Source: Symbiodinium sp. CCMP2592
Lineage: Eukaryota > Sar > Dinophyceae > Suessiales > Symbiodiniaceae
Length of the DNA stretch: 64,000 nt
Reading direction: 5' to 3'
Assembly: GCA_905221615.1 (NCBI GenBank)
Contig: CAJNDT010005869.1
Span: forward strand, 360,733-424,732
Shown piece after piece: positions 20,348 to 33,039 of this stretch. The notes beneath the pieces are model-generated. The model saw nothing but the letters and a program-made list of their open reading frames with translations. It did not search any database and was not told the DNA's origin. Each line of letters starts with the position of its first letter. Position 1 is the stretch's first letter. A program made the translations under genes and the position numbers.

Positions 20348-21973
20348 CTGCAATATTCAGACACCCAAATCTTAGAGAATCGTCTGACTGAGGGGTTTGG
20401 ACACGGAGGCATTACTCTGTCACTCGTGTTTCTTCTCCAATATTGTGGAGCATGCATCAAACGAGATCGGTGGCTTATATGTTGGTAGTCAGTGTTGCCA
20501 CTTGTAGCAGCAATCTTGCATTCTGAGCGGGGAGACCACTGGCCGGATATCGAGCAGTGTGGGCCTACATCCCCTAGTAAACCAGCTTCTTTAAATGATT
20601 CGGACGCCCGTAACCGTCCGAGTCCCGGTCCCCAGCGAGATCCAAAGATGATCCTGCATGGGGCCAATATCATCCGGATTTCAGTAAGTGTCCGACGTGA
20701 CTCCCGGTCCCAAACGGGCTGAGAATGTGGTCATGCAAGCGGCCAAAAAACATGGCTGTTGACATGGAGCCTGGAAGCAAGTTTCGTTCTAGAAAATTCG
20801 CAAGAGGCACCTATATGACCCATATACCTATAAGGCAATCCCTTCAAAGCGTCAGTATATACTAGATATGTACATGGGGTCTTATATGCTATACCCTATA
20901 GAACCCTTACAATCATTAGGACCCTTGTATATGGTAACCCTAAACCTAAACCCTTAAGCTACGTGCAGCCTTAAGGGTACGCATTGATCTTCCTCGTCTC
21001 CGCGCCATGATCCGCAAGCTAAGTTCGACGTCACAGTACGTACCAGCAGGAAACTTAGGGTTTAGGGTTTAGGGTCCTTGACAAGGTATTTAACTTGGGG
21101 TTTGGGGTGTAGCTGCGAGAACTGTATTCTGCCTCGGAAACTCGATGGATCCGTCCGGAACCGGTGCGAGAGAGGTAGAGAGAGAGAGGGGTTTAGGGTG
21201 TAGATTGAACAAGCACAAGGTGCTCATGGCCCGGAGCCGCCACTACCAGGCCCAAGGGGAGTAAGTAAGAGCACCTTGTCCTTCCCCAAGCCCCGACCGC
21301 ACCAACGAACCTGAAACACGGTCTGCTGCAACGTCGCTTTTAACCAGAACCCTTGATAAAAGGAAGCCTGTTCAAATTCTTTGTGCCCCTGCAATATAGT
21401 TACAGGATGTTACAGCTTGAGATCTCCCTGCAAACCTGGAACTCCAACAACTCAGCTCGCGTGGATTGCAAGTCTGAATGTCGCGACCGCAACGCCGCAA
21501 GTTCCATTTTCAAGCTGAGCGGAACTTAAACCTCACGCCTTGACCCACGCGGTAGGCCATCACGAGAATAATCTCTGAACCCCAAGCCCTACATGCCGAA
21601 CACCAAGCCGGCAGAGGTAGAATGCCTAGGTCCCCCCAATAAGTTGTGATTCCTGCTGTTTGCAACTGCGGAAAAGCGACTGATTCGACACCAAAAATGC
21701 GCAACACAGAAGATATTACCCCCTTACTGCTTCTGATAGGACCGAAAAGTTCCTGAGTCGTCGTGTCGAAGATAGCGGTTCTCCCTAAACCCTAAACCCT
21801 AAACCCTAGTAACTAGGCATCCTAAAAGGACCCGGGCTCAGCAACTAGTGATCTGCTAAGTTTGAGCTCTACACCCTAAACCCTAAACTAAATTTACACA
21901 ACCCCTAGGTGAAGAGACCTAGCTGGACGCGAGAGACGCGAGCTAGAAACCCCAAACCCGAAATCCTTCTATC

Positions 21974-22066
21974 GGCGCCTAAATAATTACCCATACCATT
22001 TTGGGGGTTCCTGACTAGAAGTCTAGTAAAACATACCCCAAAACCCTATTCTAATTATTCAGGCCC
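21974..22066. repeat. MITE-like repeat copy
   Basis: The left end GGCGCCTAAATAATTACCC and the right end TAATTATTCAGGCCCC are approximate inverted repeats. Internal words CATACCATTTTGGGGGTTCC and AAAACATACCCCAAAACCC are shared with copies near 14.3 and 25.6 kb. Confidence 0.7.
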
Positions 22067-23607
22067 CTGCTTGTAGAACCCGAGAATTCGTGGCATGGCG
22101 TCAACAACGACGCCAGCGACGTGCATTCCTGCCATGCCGGACGAGGGGGCGCCGACTTCAGATGCCATGATTACGGGCCCGGGCCCCCTGGTCTGATTCT
22201 CAATTTCGGGTTTACCTTAACCTACCAAAACCTATGTACTTTTTTGTAGGGCCCCTATAATTTCCATATTAAAAAAGCAGGGTTTGGTAGTTTGAGGTAG
22301 GGCTTAGGGTAATCCCGAAACTCTGAGTTCCCTTATTATAGAACCGATTATATAGCGAAACCGGCAAAGGAGTCTTGTAGATCCCTGAGGGGATTCTTCT
22401 AACCCCCAGGCCCTGAGCAAGTGTCTTAAGGTTCGGGATTTCAGTCCCACACCCCGAACCCTAAACCCCTAAATCGTAAACCCTAAACCCCAAACACGAA
22501 ACCCTAAACCTATAAACCCGTGTAGTATAGTGTTCCCATCCGTCAACCAACCTGGTATTCTGAAGGCACCTATTGACGGAAAAGGAGGCTAACAAAGCAT
22601 AAATGCATAAACCTAAACCCCTGAATCGTAAACCCTAAAGGGCCGACACTCTAAACGCCCATTGCTATGTGATCGCATTCGTTTAGAATTCCTGTACAAG
22701 CAGGCTATACTCTATTCTACACCAAAGCCCTTATTATCGAATGATTAAGGCTACTAAAGCCCTACCGAGCCTGGTACTCTTCACAGAGGCAATCTATGCG
22801 TCGCAGTCAAGCTTCAGTAGTTTCATACGCAGCATCCCACGAGGGTTTCGGGTTTAAGGTTCTGCATTCTTAAGTCTTTATCACATTCTAAAGGGATTCT
22901 TAGTGAATCAAGGTGATCTGCGTCAACGTAGGTGCTTTGTGCTTTGGAGCGACGTGGGGTTTCGCAGCCCCAACCCGCTGCATTCCCAAACCTGAAATCC
23001 CTGTAGCATCCCACGTAGCTCCTTTTGCATTAGGGGTGCATTCTAGGGATCCGCATAAGAAGGATCCTGCCTATATTGGGGTCCCCGGATTTTCCGAATC
23101 CACCAATATCAAATATCAAACCCGAAAGGCTAGATCATGCAATGCTTCTGTGGGGAAACCTCTTGGTGAGGGCCCCATAACGAAAAGCAACACCTTGCCC
23201 AGATCCCTGTGAGGAATCGTATAAAGATCAGCAAACAACATACCCGACAAGCCCAGTTGGGCCGGCGAAACGCCGAACCAGAAAGCTTCTACAAGACTTG
23301 TGCACGGTTTAGGGTCTAGGGTTTAAGGACACCCCCCGCCACAATCCGCGTAAAAAGGCTCAATCAAACCCTTTCGCAAGGCCTCGGGTAAGATGTCTTA
23401 TATTGCACTGCAAACCCAGGAGCCTAACCCCTAGACCCCAGACTCTGGACCCTAAGCTCTAAACCCCGGACCCGAATCTAAGCACAACTAAACCCTAGGC
23501 CCTAAACCCTGGACCCTAAACCCTGAGAGAAAGGATCACCGCACTAAGGAAAAAGCCCTAAACCTTGAGCCCTAATAGTAATAACAGTAATCAGAGTAGT
23601 AGTAGTA

Positions 23608-23646
<39 letters not shown>

Positions 23647-23664
23647 GTAATCCTAGTAATCATA

Positions 23665-23753
<89 letters not shown>

Positions 23754-25540
23754 ATAATAGCCACAGACCTTACACCCTGAGCCCTACATCTTGGAGGCGC
23801 TGAGAGCACCTCGGAGGCGGCCTCGAAGGCGCAGATCGAGGAAGAGTTGGATGAGAGGCTCTGGGGCTTTAGGGGTTTTTAGGGTTTAGGGGTTTAGGGT
23901 TTCAGGGTTTAGGGTTTAGGGTTTAAGTGTTTAGGGTTTAAGTGTTTAGGGTTTAGGGGTTTAGGGTTTAGGGTTTAAGGAGTTTTTCTGGTAAGGGCTA
24001 CTGTAAGGGTTCGCAAAATCGTTACATAAAGGGTTTAGGCTTCAGGGGTTTAGGGGTTAGGTCGCAGGCTTTTGGGTTTAGGGTTGAATGAGACCCTTCC
24101 AAGCTTACTTGCATCTGTATAGGGTTCCATGCTTTTGATAGTACTCCGTGGTTTCATTTGTTGCAACAGCTTTCAGGACTGACAGTTATGCTTTATAAAG
24201 GGTTTCAAAACGATTCTGCAGAAGTTTCGGGTGCTGGGTAGGGGTGTGCGGGTCAAGAGGACTGACTTCAGACGTTTGGGGCGCAGGATTTCGTGAATGA
24301 GGGTTTCAGGCTTTTGTACAGGATCTAGGTTTTGGGTTTGAGTGGCTCTTCAGCTTCAGCATCTGGGAAGCGGATGTAACTATAAAGGTCGGAATAGTTG
24401 GTAATGGTATTCCCCTCTTGTTATCATAGTATGCCACTAGATTCCGAAGTAATGGCGGAAAGAAGTGCCATCGAAGGCCCACCGAAGGATCGGGGTAGGC
24501 GGGGATGCATATTCCACCACCGTAAACCCAAAGCCCTAAACTCCAAACCCCAACACTAAACCCCAAAACCCTAAAGCCCTAAACCCTAAACCCTTAAACT
24601 TAAACCTTAAGCCCCCAACCCTAGATCCCATTTGAACCCGGAGCATTCCCGACCCCCTACACCCTGCAGTCCAAAACCCCGAAACCCGAGAGCCAAGCCC
24701 TAAACGCGGAACCCCAGAACCTAAGCCCTAAACCCGAGGCCCTAAGCCCTAAGCCAAATATCCGTGTACACCCCACAGGTGGAATTACATCGCCTCCTTG
24801 GCGATCAAGTACTGGACGCAAGCTGGCGATGAGGAGAAGTGCAGAGGGTGCTTATGTATGGTTTAGGGTTCAGGTTTTGGGCGGTTTGAGGTTTAGGGTT
24901 TAGAGTTTAGGGTTCGGCGAAATAGTCGGTACAACATGTACTAGCATTCTTTAGGGCTCTCAATAGTGGAATGGAGTGTAACATACCCCGGGCCCCTGCC
25001 CTAATTATGAAAGGCTTTACATGGTGCTTGAAAGGGTTTCGGGGTTCATGATTTACTGCATGTCAGCTGAGGGGAGGTTTCGTTTGGATGTTCCGTGATT
25101 GTACTGGGTCGGGTTCTGTTGTGCTGAATGTGGTTCAAGGGTCTAGGGCTTGAAGGTTTAGGCTTTCAGGACTGTGCCACAGCATAACATAGACATTCGG
25201 AAGGCTACCAGATAGTCCTTATGACCATTGTAGAATAGTTTTGCTTGAGGGTTTAAGAAGGTCTCGGTGTCAGGAGTGTAGACCCAACTTACACCTGAAA
25301 CCCAAACCCTAAACCCCTAACCCTAAACCCTAAGCCCTAAACCTGACCCCAGGGTTCTTGAAGCTTGGAGTGCCTTAGATGGACCCAGGGTACCGAACTT
25401 GAGCAAACTGGCTTGAGGCTTAGAGACTTTGAGTCCAGAGCTTAGGAATGAAAGCTTAGGTTCAGGGTTCAGAAAAGATGTCGGGTTCGGGATGAGCGCT
25501 GAAGCATCAAACCAAAACCCAACCTCAGCTCCTGTACTTT

Positions 25541-25637
25541 AGGGGCCTGAATAATTGCCTATACTATTTTGGGGGGTTCCGTATGGTAATTCTAGCATAA
25601 TGGGCCCCAAAGCACTATTCTAATTTTCAAGGTTCCT
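25541..25637. repeat. MITE-like repeat copy
   Basis: Starts GGGGCCTGAATAATTGCC, has internal TATACTATTTTGGGGGGTTCC-like DNA, and ends with a degenerate inverted copy of the start. It is in the same family as 14260-14346 and 21974-22066, with similar length and internal order. Confidence 0.65.
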
Positions 25638-26904
25638 ACATTACCCCAAGCCGGTCAACCTGGGATTTTGGACTGTAGTGCTCTCCGCAGTAGTCGTGGC
25701 AATGACCATATCCACAGAAACCATCGCAAGAACGCTCCTACTTGTGACCGTTGCTTCCGTCCGGCGACGATGATGGTAGCAAGACATCATTCAACAGATG
25801 TGAGCAAGAATCGAACCCTAAACCCTGAAGCTTAGCGCCTGCATCATCATCATCATCATCCTCATCCTCATCATCATCATCATCATTACCATCATCACCA
25901 TCATCACCTGACTGTTCTCGAATAAAGTCGAACCATAAAGCCCCCCGCCCCCACCCCGCCGTCAGGCACCCCGATCGCCGCCGCAGTGTCCGCGGCAATG
26001 TCTGGGAGAGGCGGATTCGGCGTGACGGTCTGCTAAGATTAGGGTTTCGGGTTTAGGAACACTTATAGTTGTAAGATGCCCAAGATACAGTATATTGCCG
26101 TATCATTTTCATGCCAGAACCAAAGAACACATCATTGTGGCAGCAAGCCGATGGGTTATCATCATAGGAAGCCAAGAGGGGTTTTAGCCCATGGGGGTTT
26201 AGTAGGAATAAGGGTTCCCATAATACGGTTGACATTAAGGGATCCCTACCCCAAGAATCTTAAATCCTCATTTTTGGCCTCCCATGATATCATGCCGTAA
26301 CCTCTTCGAAGACGTCCAGTCTTGGAGAAGGTATTCTTGAGGGCTTCGGGGGCTCAGCAACTTGAGGGTAGAGGGGTTTAGGGTTTAGGGGTTTAGGCCT
26401 TTATGGCTTAGGGTTTAGGGGTTTAGGGTTTAGGGTTTATTTGGGTTTGAAATGGATCTGTGGGTTTAGTGGGCGGAATGGTCGAAGTTTGGGGGAATTC
26501 TGGGTTGTAGGGTTAAGTGAAGAGCGTGCAAGGCTTGGGGGGTTTTGGGATTTCATTGTTGCAGCGTAGATGTGGAGTTTAGGGTTCAGCATCGTGAACT
26601 GTTGCACAAGATGGTGATACCTATCTGCGTGGGGTTGTTGAACCCCAAGCCCCCCAAACCCTAAAGGCCCTAAAGCCCAAGACCCCTAGACCTTAAACCC
26701 TACAGCAATATTTTGAAACCTAGTTTGAAACCCCGAAGCCCGACAGCCCAACATTACGCTTACAGCCTTGAAAAACAAGTAACGGTGGGTTGATGGTTTC
26801 CGGTAAAGTTGTGCCAGGTTGGGAGCCCATGTCAGGTGCTGGTGGTCATGGCCTTTGTTTGAAAGTGCCCACGAACTGTCAAGCTCTGCGGCTTCATATT
26901 CTAG

Positions 26905-27195
26905 ACTTTCTAAACTGTAAGGACAGTATAAGTATGTAACGCCAATGCCCACCCTGAAGTTGCTGTGGCTTTGTATTGTAGGTTTTGTAAACTGTGAGGA
27001 CAGTATAAGCATGTAACGCCAATGTGCACCCTGAAATTGCTGTGTATTGTAGACTTTGTAAACTGTAATGACGGTATAAGTATGTAACGCTAATGTCCAC
27101 CCTGAAATTGCTGTGGCTTTGCATTGTAAACGTTGTAAACTGTAAGGATAGTTTAAGCATGTAACGCCAATGTCCCACCCTGAAATTGTTGTGGT
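26905..27195 (+). repeat. Tandem repeat, four units of about 70-77 bp
   Basis: Each unit carries GTAAACTGTAAGGACAGTAT, then a GTATGTAACGCCAATG word and CACCCTGAAATTGCTGTG. Unit 2 lacks a short GGCTTTG segment. Divergence between units is several percent, so the array is not recent. Overlapping antisense ORFs are repeat translations. Confidence 0.8.
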
Positions 27196-27615
27196 TTCGT
27201 TCACTTAGCCTCATTCGGAGTTGGTCCCCTAGATTCTGGCTCAAGGGGTATAAGCTTTAAACCGCTGATGGTTTGACCCTCTCCAGACGGGATGGGGTTC
27301 ATATTCCAAGATGGCATACTTGCACTTCGTGGTATGTCATGACAAAGCTTGTTGGCTGGGATGCTTCCCCCTTCCCAACCAGCCATTGTTGCGGGGCGTC
27401 TAGCAAGCAGCCTGTTATCCGACACGAGCTGCCTGGTGCTGGGTTCAAATCATTTGCGACATAGCTGGATCAGCCGAGCTGCGCAAGGCAAACCTAGATG
27501 CACAGCATGTTTGAGGTCTCCGGAATTCCAAGAAAGCCATACGTCGGAGCCTCACCTGCCTATGTGCAGCAGCAAGCTTCACGAGCACAAATCGGGTGAT
27601 CGATCTTAGAAAAAG
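27196..27615. other. No gene recognised
   Basis: Unique-looking DNA between a minisatellite and the membrane-protein gene. It could hold a promoter or an upstream exon of that gene, but no splice model or conserved frame could be supported. Confidence 0.4.
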
Positions 27616-28805
27616 ATGTCCATCACGTGCAGATATGTGTGCGGCATCATTATTGCGAACTTGCGCGCATGGGCGGGTTGGGCTGCTGAGCCTGGTTTCC
27701 TCATATTTTCGTTTGCTCAAGTGTCTTCTGGAAGTGGTCTCGCTTTGAGTGCTTTCCCTTTGAGCACAATGGTGGAATGCCACATGCCCCACGGGCCGAT
27801 TGCATGGAACCACCCATGTGCGATGCGTGCTTTGCGGGCACCTGTGTTACTTGCATCATTTGGCGGACGACAAGGCGAAGATGCGCTGCAGGCAAGTGCG
27901 CTAAAGACACGTGTCACTGCGTGGACTCCTGAGTGGACTGTCAAGCTGGCTTTCTGCATCCCGGCCGTGCTCCTTTTGTTGGCCCTGTTGGTCATTCTCA
28001 TGCTGGTGCGAGAAAGGCAGAGCCAGAAAGAGATTAACCTCATGTTGGTGCGACAAAGCGTTCGAGAAAGGCAGAGCCAGAAAGAAATCAGCAAGATAAA
28101 GGTGCGACGGACATGGCGGTTGGCAGCTACTGCTAAGCTGCGGGAAGTTGCTTATGATTCAACCTGCGAGGAGAAGATGAAGGCGAGCTGCAAACAGTTC
28201 GATCGTGATGAAGCACGTCAACGTGGTGACACCTTCTTCTTTGGATCTGAGGGCCTGGAAGCTACATTGCACGAGCTGGCAGATGCTAGCTTTGAAACAA
28301 TGAAGTGTCGCATGGAGTTGGATCAGGCACCGCCGTGGAGTTGGCAGGCCAATCACGCATGGCTTGCTGTACGAAGTTGGGGGGCCACCGTAGGGAAGTG
28401 GGTGATGCAGACACTTGCGGTAAGTTGTTGCGAACTCCTTTCGTTTGGCAGCTCTGGGGCTGGTGCTGGACAAGCTTTACTTGACAGGATGCTTGCAACC
28501 ATGGCAGCGCAAAATGAAGGAGTGATTTATGTGATCTTTTAATCCAGGCTGCGGCCGAATCTTTCTGGGAAGGTCAGGTCTTTACAAGCTTGGCAAGCAG
28601 CTTCAGCGAGGCGACTCCCCCACAATTGTTCGCCAACTGCCCAGGATGTGTTCAGAGGATTCTGAAGAGATGCCGCGAAGACTCAGGATTGAAGACTTTC
28701 GTCAGACTCGTGCAGGGAAAGCGTCGAAACAACGTTTCATCTTCAACGTCCAGCGGCTCAACGGCCTCTGCGCCATCGATATCGGCAGAGAAAACCCTAC
28801 CTTAA
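27616..28805 (+). CDS. Hypothetical single-pass membrane protein, two exons
   Basis: Exon 1 is 27616-28419 and exon 2 is 28548-28805. The intron has donor GGTAAGT at 28419-28425 and a pyrimidine-rich acceptor ending CCAG at 28547. Splicing is phase 0 and gives about 353 residues instead of running into intron sequence. Residues ~107-130 form a strong membrane helix ('LAFCIPAVLLLLALLVILMLV'). Right after it, an Arg/Gln/Lys-rich segment contains a duplicated 'RERQSQKEI'. The C-terminal part has a Cys pair ('CPGCVQRILKRC') and a Ser-rich tail. The ATG at 27616 is the first in frame, and one at 27771 is also plausible. No family is recognised. The clean junction favours a real gene over chance. 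Confidence 0.55.
28420..28547 (+). other. Spliceosomal intron, 128 nt, GT-AG
   Basis: The donor GTAAGT is a full match to the eukaryotic consensus. The acceptor follows CTTTTAATCCAG. Removing it joins two open frames in phase 0 and exposes 85 further codons. Confidence 0.65.
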
Positions 28806-29340
28806 GCTACCAGAACCTGTTGTTTCGTACGGCCCCCATAAACTGCATTTAGGGTTTACAACGAAAACCTACGAGAAGTAGGTCTAGGTAGGTGAAGGCA
28901 GGTCGTCCCTTGGTGTAGAGCAAGCTGTTGATCAAGCCTTGTAAAGCCTTTGGGACCCACGAACGACCCAGAAAGCTCCAACAGAGGACAATGATAATTT
29001 TCTACATCTTTGGATAAACCCCTTGAAACATCACCAAGCCCCAAATTCCTCAACAATTCGCAAACGAAGCGAAAAAACGTAGCATTTTTGAAGCCTCCCT
29101 AAACCCCAAACCCGAGCCTTCAAGACTCAGACACACACAAGACCCGAAAACCCACGAAGCCTTACAAAGCCTCATCAAACCAAACACCGCGAAGCTCCAT
29201 TAAGCCACATCAAGCCATATCAAATCATAGGCCCTAGACCAGATCAACCCAGAAAACCTAAACCCTAAACCCAGAAACCAACCCTGGGAGGACCACCTTC
29301 GCCTGCTCCGCTACCTCCGCGATGAGCCCAGCAGCAGTTC
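28806..29340. other. No gene; telomere-like motifs
   Basis: Mixed A/C-rich DNA with several CCCTAAA-type motifs (about 29095-29115 and 29255-29285). Nothing that looks coding. Confidence 0.5.
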
Positions 29341-29346
29341 CCAGGT

Positions 29347-29697
29347 GGGGGCTGTCATACACATTTACACATACGCTACACATCTACATATCTACATATC
29401 TACATATCTACATATACATACCTGCATATCTACGTATACATATCTACATATCTACATATACATATCTACATATCTACCTACACAAATCTACAAATACATA
29501 TCTACATATCTACATATACAAATCTACATATCTACATATCTACATATCAACATATACATATCTACATATACATATACATATAAACATATACATATACATA
29601 AACATGTACATGTACATATACATATACATCTACATCTACATATACATATACATCTACATATACATATATATATATATCTACATATACATATGCATAC

Positions 29698-29731
<34 letters not shown>

Positions 29732-29868
29732 GTGCACATATACATATACATATACATATGCACATATACATATGCACATATACATATGCACATATACATA
29801 TGCACATATACATATGCACATAAACATATGCACATAAACATATACATATACATATACATATACATATT

Positions 29869-29945
<77 letters not shown>

Positions 29946-30220
29946 GTGCACATATACATATACATATACATATACATATGCACATATACATATGCACATA
30001 TACATATGCACATATACATATGCACATATACATATGCACATAAACATATGCACATAACATATACATATACATACATATACATATATACATATACATATTT
30101 ACATATACATATACATATACATATACAGAAACTTTCATGTACAGACATATACAATCTACATCTACATCTCCTATACACTACATATACATATAAATATTAT
30201 CTACATATCATATGGCATAC

Positions 30221-30254
<34 letters not shown>

Positions 30255-30838
30255 GTGCCACATATACATTACATAAACATATGCACATATACATAGCACA
30301 TATACATATGCACCTATACATATGCCCATATACTTATGCACATAAACATATGCACGATAGACATATACCTATACAAACATAACATGTGCACATCTTACAT
30401 ATACCTTATATACATATACACATATACATTACCTATAAATATGCAGATACATATACATATACTATCATAATACAATTGTTGCCCTATACATATACCTAGA
30501 CATATAACACATATACATATACAGTAATAGACAATCCGCATATACATATACACATGGTACATATACACAGATACATATGACACATTACCTATACACCATA
30601 CCATAGACTTACATATGCAGGCTTCTACATATACTATACATATATAGATATACACCTACATATACATATACTTACATCTCACTATACATATACGCCATAT
30701 ACATATACACATATCCATATACACATATCCATAGGCACCTATACATATACGCCTAACATATCCACATATACATATACACATATACATATCCACATACTTA
30801 AATATACATATACATATACATATACGTATACATATAAT
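29347..30838. repeat. TACATA satellite array, left of the island
   Basis: Hexamer ACATAT/TACATA with a higher-order CATATGCACATATA variant. It is regular to about 30120, then full of irregular substitutions and short indels to 30838. All six frames remain open and give His/Ile/Tyr/Val-type peptides, which are not genes. Confidence 0.95.
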
Positions 30839-30925
30839 CCTTTCCCCTTAATATTAAAGGGTCGGGGCCCCCCCCCCCCCTTCGCCCTAAATAAAAACTC
30901 GAAAATGTTTTTATAATTAGGGGGG
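30839..30925. repeat. Junction sequence between TACATA array and island, with poly-C
   Basis: Begins CCTTTCCCCTTAAT, holds 13 C at 30868-30880, and ends TGTTTTTATAATTAGGGG at about 30906. A related sequence with the same two words about 65 nt apart is at 62552-62635, at the other edge of the island. The copy after the N gap starts within the poly-C. Confidence 0.6.
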
Positions 30926-31586
30926 GGTTGTTATCTCAATTCCTAGAAACACAGGTTCTACAAGTAATTAAATGATGAAAATGATGACGATGAAAATGAT
31001 GATGACGATTACGGTGATGCTTGTTATGATGAAGATGGCGGTAGTGGTGGTGATGGTAATGATGACGATGATCATATGATGATGATGAAGAACATGATGA
31101 TGATGTTGTTGTTGATGATAGCAATGCTTCATGGTTGCACAAGTGCAGAAGAGCACATGTGGTGAATGCCAGAAGCTTGGAAATAACATGATAATTAATT
31201 AAATATGATAGGAACTGATTAATTAATTAATGATGTTCCAAGATTCTGGCATTCGCTGCAAGTGCTTTGCTTCTGAAAGCTGTCAACAATCTGCCCGCTC
31301 CGCCACAGACAGGCAGCCTCAAGAAGAGGCCTTTGGGCCTCGCTTCAACAGGCTGTCACACACACACACACACTCACACTCACACTCACACTCAGACAGA
31401 CCAACCGGAGCACTCAAACACAGACACCACTCACACACACTCACTGAGGAGGCAGACAGACAGCTGGAAGTGCTTCTTCGCTTCGCCGCCATGGGCGGCT
31501 GAGTGCCGCCATGGGCGGCGAGGAAGCCCACGAGAAGGCGGGATCTTTTCTAAGACGGGCGTTAGTAATCCTTCAGACACAAAAAT

Positions 31587-31654
31587 GACGGGCAGGGGAA
31601 TCGAACCTCGGCACCATCCATTGAGAGTGTAGCACTACCCCCTCGGCTATCCTG
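31587..31654 (-). tRNA. tRNA-like sequence (Pol III box A and B), probably pseudo-tRNA
   Basis: On the minus strand it has a box-A-like TAGCCGAGGGGGTAGTGC with a 4-bp TAGC/GCTA D-stem and a box-B-like GAGGTTCGATTCCCC. The anticodon stem is poorly formed, so no isotype is given. Its 3' end CCCGTCATTTTTG is shared with other tRNA-like copies in the island, suggesting a tRNA-derived SINE. Confidence 0.45.
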
Positions 31655-31758
31655 TAGCATATCGAAGTAGTGCAATTCTGACCCCTAGGAGATTATCACG
31701 ACCACGATTCGCGGGCGCAAGGCCGAATGCAGTAATTACTGATAGCAAAGAACAGAGG

Positions 31759-32834
31759 ATTGTAGTACAAGCTTAGTACTGGAAGAGCCTCGTCTCGGAT
31801 GCTGTCGGGATGATGTCGGTGCTAGAAGTGTCTCCTGTCCGATGCTGGCTGGATGGTGCTCAATTCTAGTACAAGCTTAGTACTGGAAGAGCCTCGTCTC
31901 GGATGCTGTCGGCATGATGTCGGTGCTAGAAGTGTCTCCTGTCCGATGCTGGCTGGATGGTGCTCAATTGTAGTACAAGCTTAGTACTGGAAGAGCCTCG
32001 TCTCGGATGCTGTCGGGATGATGTCGGTGCTAGAAGTGTCCCCTGTCCGATGCTGGCTGGATGGTGCTCAATTGTAGTACAAGCTTAGTACTGGAAGAGC
32101 CTCGTCTCGGATGCTGTCGGGATGATGTCGGTGCTAGAAGTGTCTCCTGTCCGATGCTGGGTGGATGGTGCTCAATTGTAGTACAAGCTTAGTACTGGAA
32201 GAGCCTCGTCTCGGATGCTGTCGGGATGATGTCGGTGCTAGAAGTGTCTCCTGTCCGATGCTGGCTGGATGGTGCTCAATTCTAGTACAAGCTTAGTACT
32301 GGAAGAGCCTCGTCTCGGATGCTGTCGGGATGATGTCGGTGCTAGAAGTGTCTCCTGTCCGATGCTGGCTGGATGGTGCTCAATTGTCGTACAAGCTTAG
32401 TACTGGAAGAGCCTCGTCTCGGATGCTGTCGGGATGATGTCGGTGCTAGAAGTGTCTCCTGTCCGATGCTGGCTGGATGGTGCTCAATTGTACTACAAGC
32501 TTAGTACTGGAAGAGCCTCGTCTCGGATGCTGTCGGGATGATGTCGGTGCTAGAAGTGTCTCCTGTCCGATGCTGGCTGGATGGTGCTCAATTGTAGTAC
32601 AAGCTTAGTACTGGAAGAGCCTCGTCTCGTATGCTGTCGGGATGATGTCGGTGCTAGAAGTGTCTCCTGTCCGATGCTGGCTGGATGGTGCTCAATTGTA
32701 GTACAAGCTTAGTACTGGAAGAGCCTCGTCTCGGATGCTGTCGGCATGATGTTGGTGCTAGAAGTGTCTCCTGTCCGATGCTGGCTGGATGGTGCTCAAT
32801 TGTAGTACAAGCTTAGTACTGGAAGAGCCTCGTT
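31759..32834 (+). repeat. 104-bp tandem satellite, about 10 units, copy 1
   Basis: Units begin at about 31762 and recur every 104 bp. Each contains GTAGTACAAGCTTAGTACTG, then GAAGAGCCTCGTCTCGG, ATGATGTCGGTGCTAGAAG, and GATGCTGGCTGGATGGTGCT. Units differ by only a few substitutions. The last unit is truncated next to the gene upstream region. Confidence 0.95.
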
Positions 32835-32885
32835 TGGATGGTGCTGGCATGTTTCTTCTGATTGTTTTTTTTTCCCAAACGTGCA

Positions 32886-32945
32886 GGCCAGGCTGCGAGC
32901 CGCTTTGGAGAATGCTTTGGCCGAGCTTGACAAGGCGCAGGGGTG
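32886..32945 (+). CDS. Possible upstream exon of the DDE-Ulp1 gene
   Basis: A T-rich tract ending CAAACGTGCAG precedes an open stretch encoding 'ARLRAALENALAELDKAQG', a probable coiled coil. A short intron of about 40-50 nt would link it to the frame that encodes 'DDEREAKRRKTAKTVEVVDL' just before 33040. The exact donor is ambiguous (GG or GT start). It is conserved in copy 2 at +10645. Confidence 0.35.
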
Positions 32946-33039
32946 CTGATGAATGAATTGACCGAATTGCTCTAAACATCAGGACGACGAGAGGGAAGCC
33001 AAAAGAAGGAAGACAGCCAAGACAGTAGAGGTAGTTGAC

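Larger units (their letters stand above)
20348..26900. repeat. Gene-poor telomere-motif and simple-repeat DNA
   Basis: TTTAGGG/CCCTAAA motifs cluster at 21055-21075, 21783-21810, 22455-22530, 23430-23560, 23868-23985, 24520-24760, 24860-24915, 25300-25350 and 26370-26440. (AAT)n and (AGT)n arrays occupy about 23565-23760 and (CAT)n 25840-25895. No frame resembles a protein. Confidence 0.75.

Noticed and set aside
29322-30296. Long ORFs in all frames (His/Ile/Tyr/Val peptides)
   Set aside because: Direct translations of the TACATA hexamer array; no stop codons can arise in the repeat.
31759-32834. CRISPR array
   Set aside because: The 104-bp and 61-bp repeats are head-to-tail without unique spacers, and the genome is eukaryotic.
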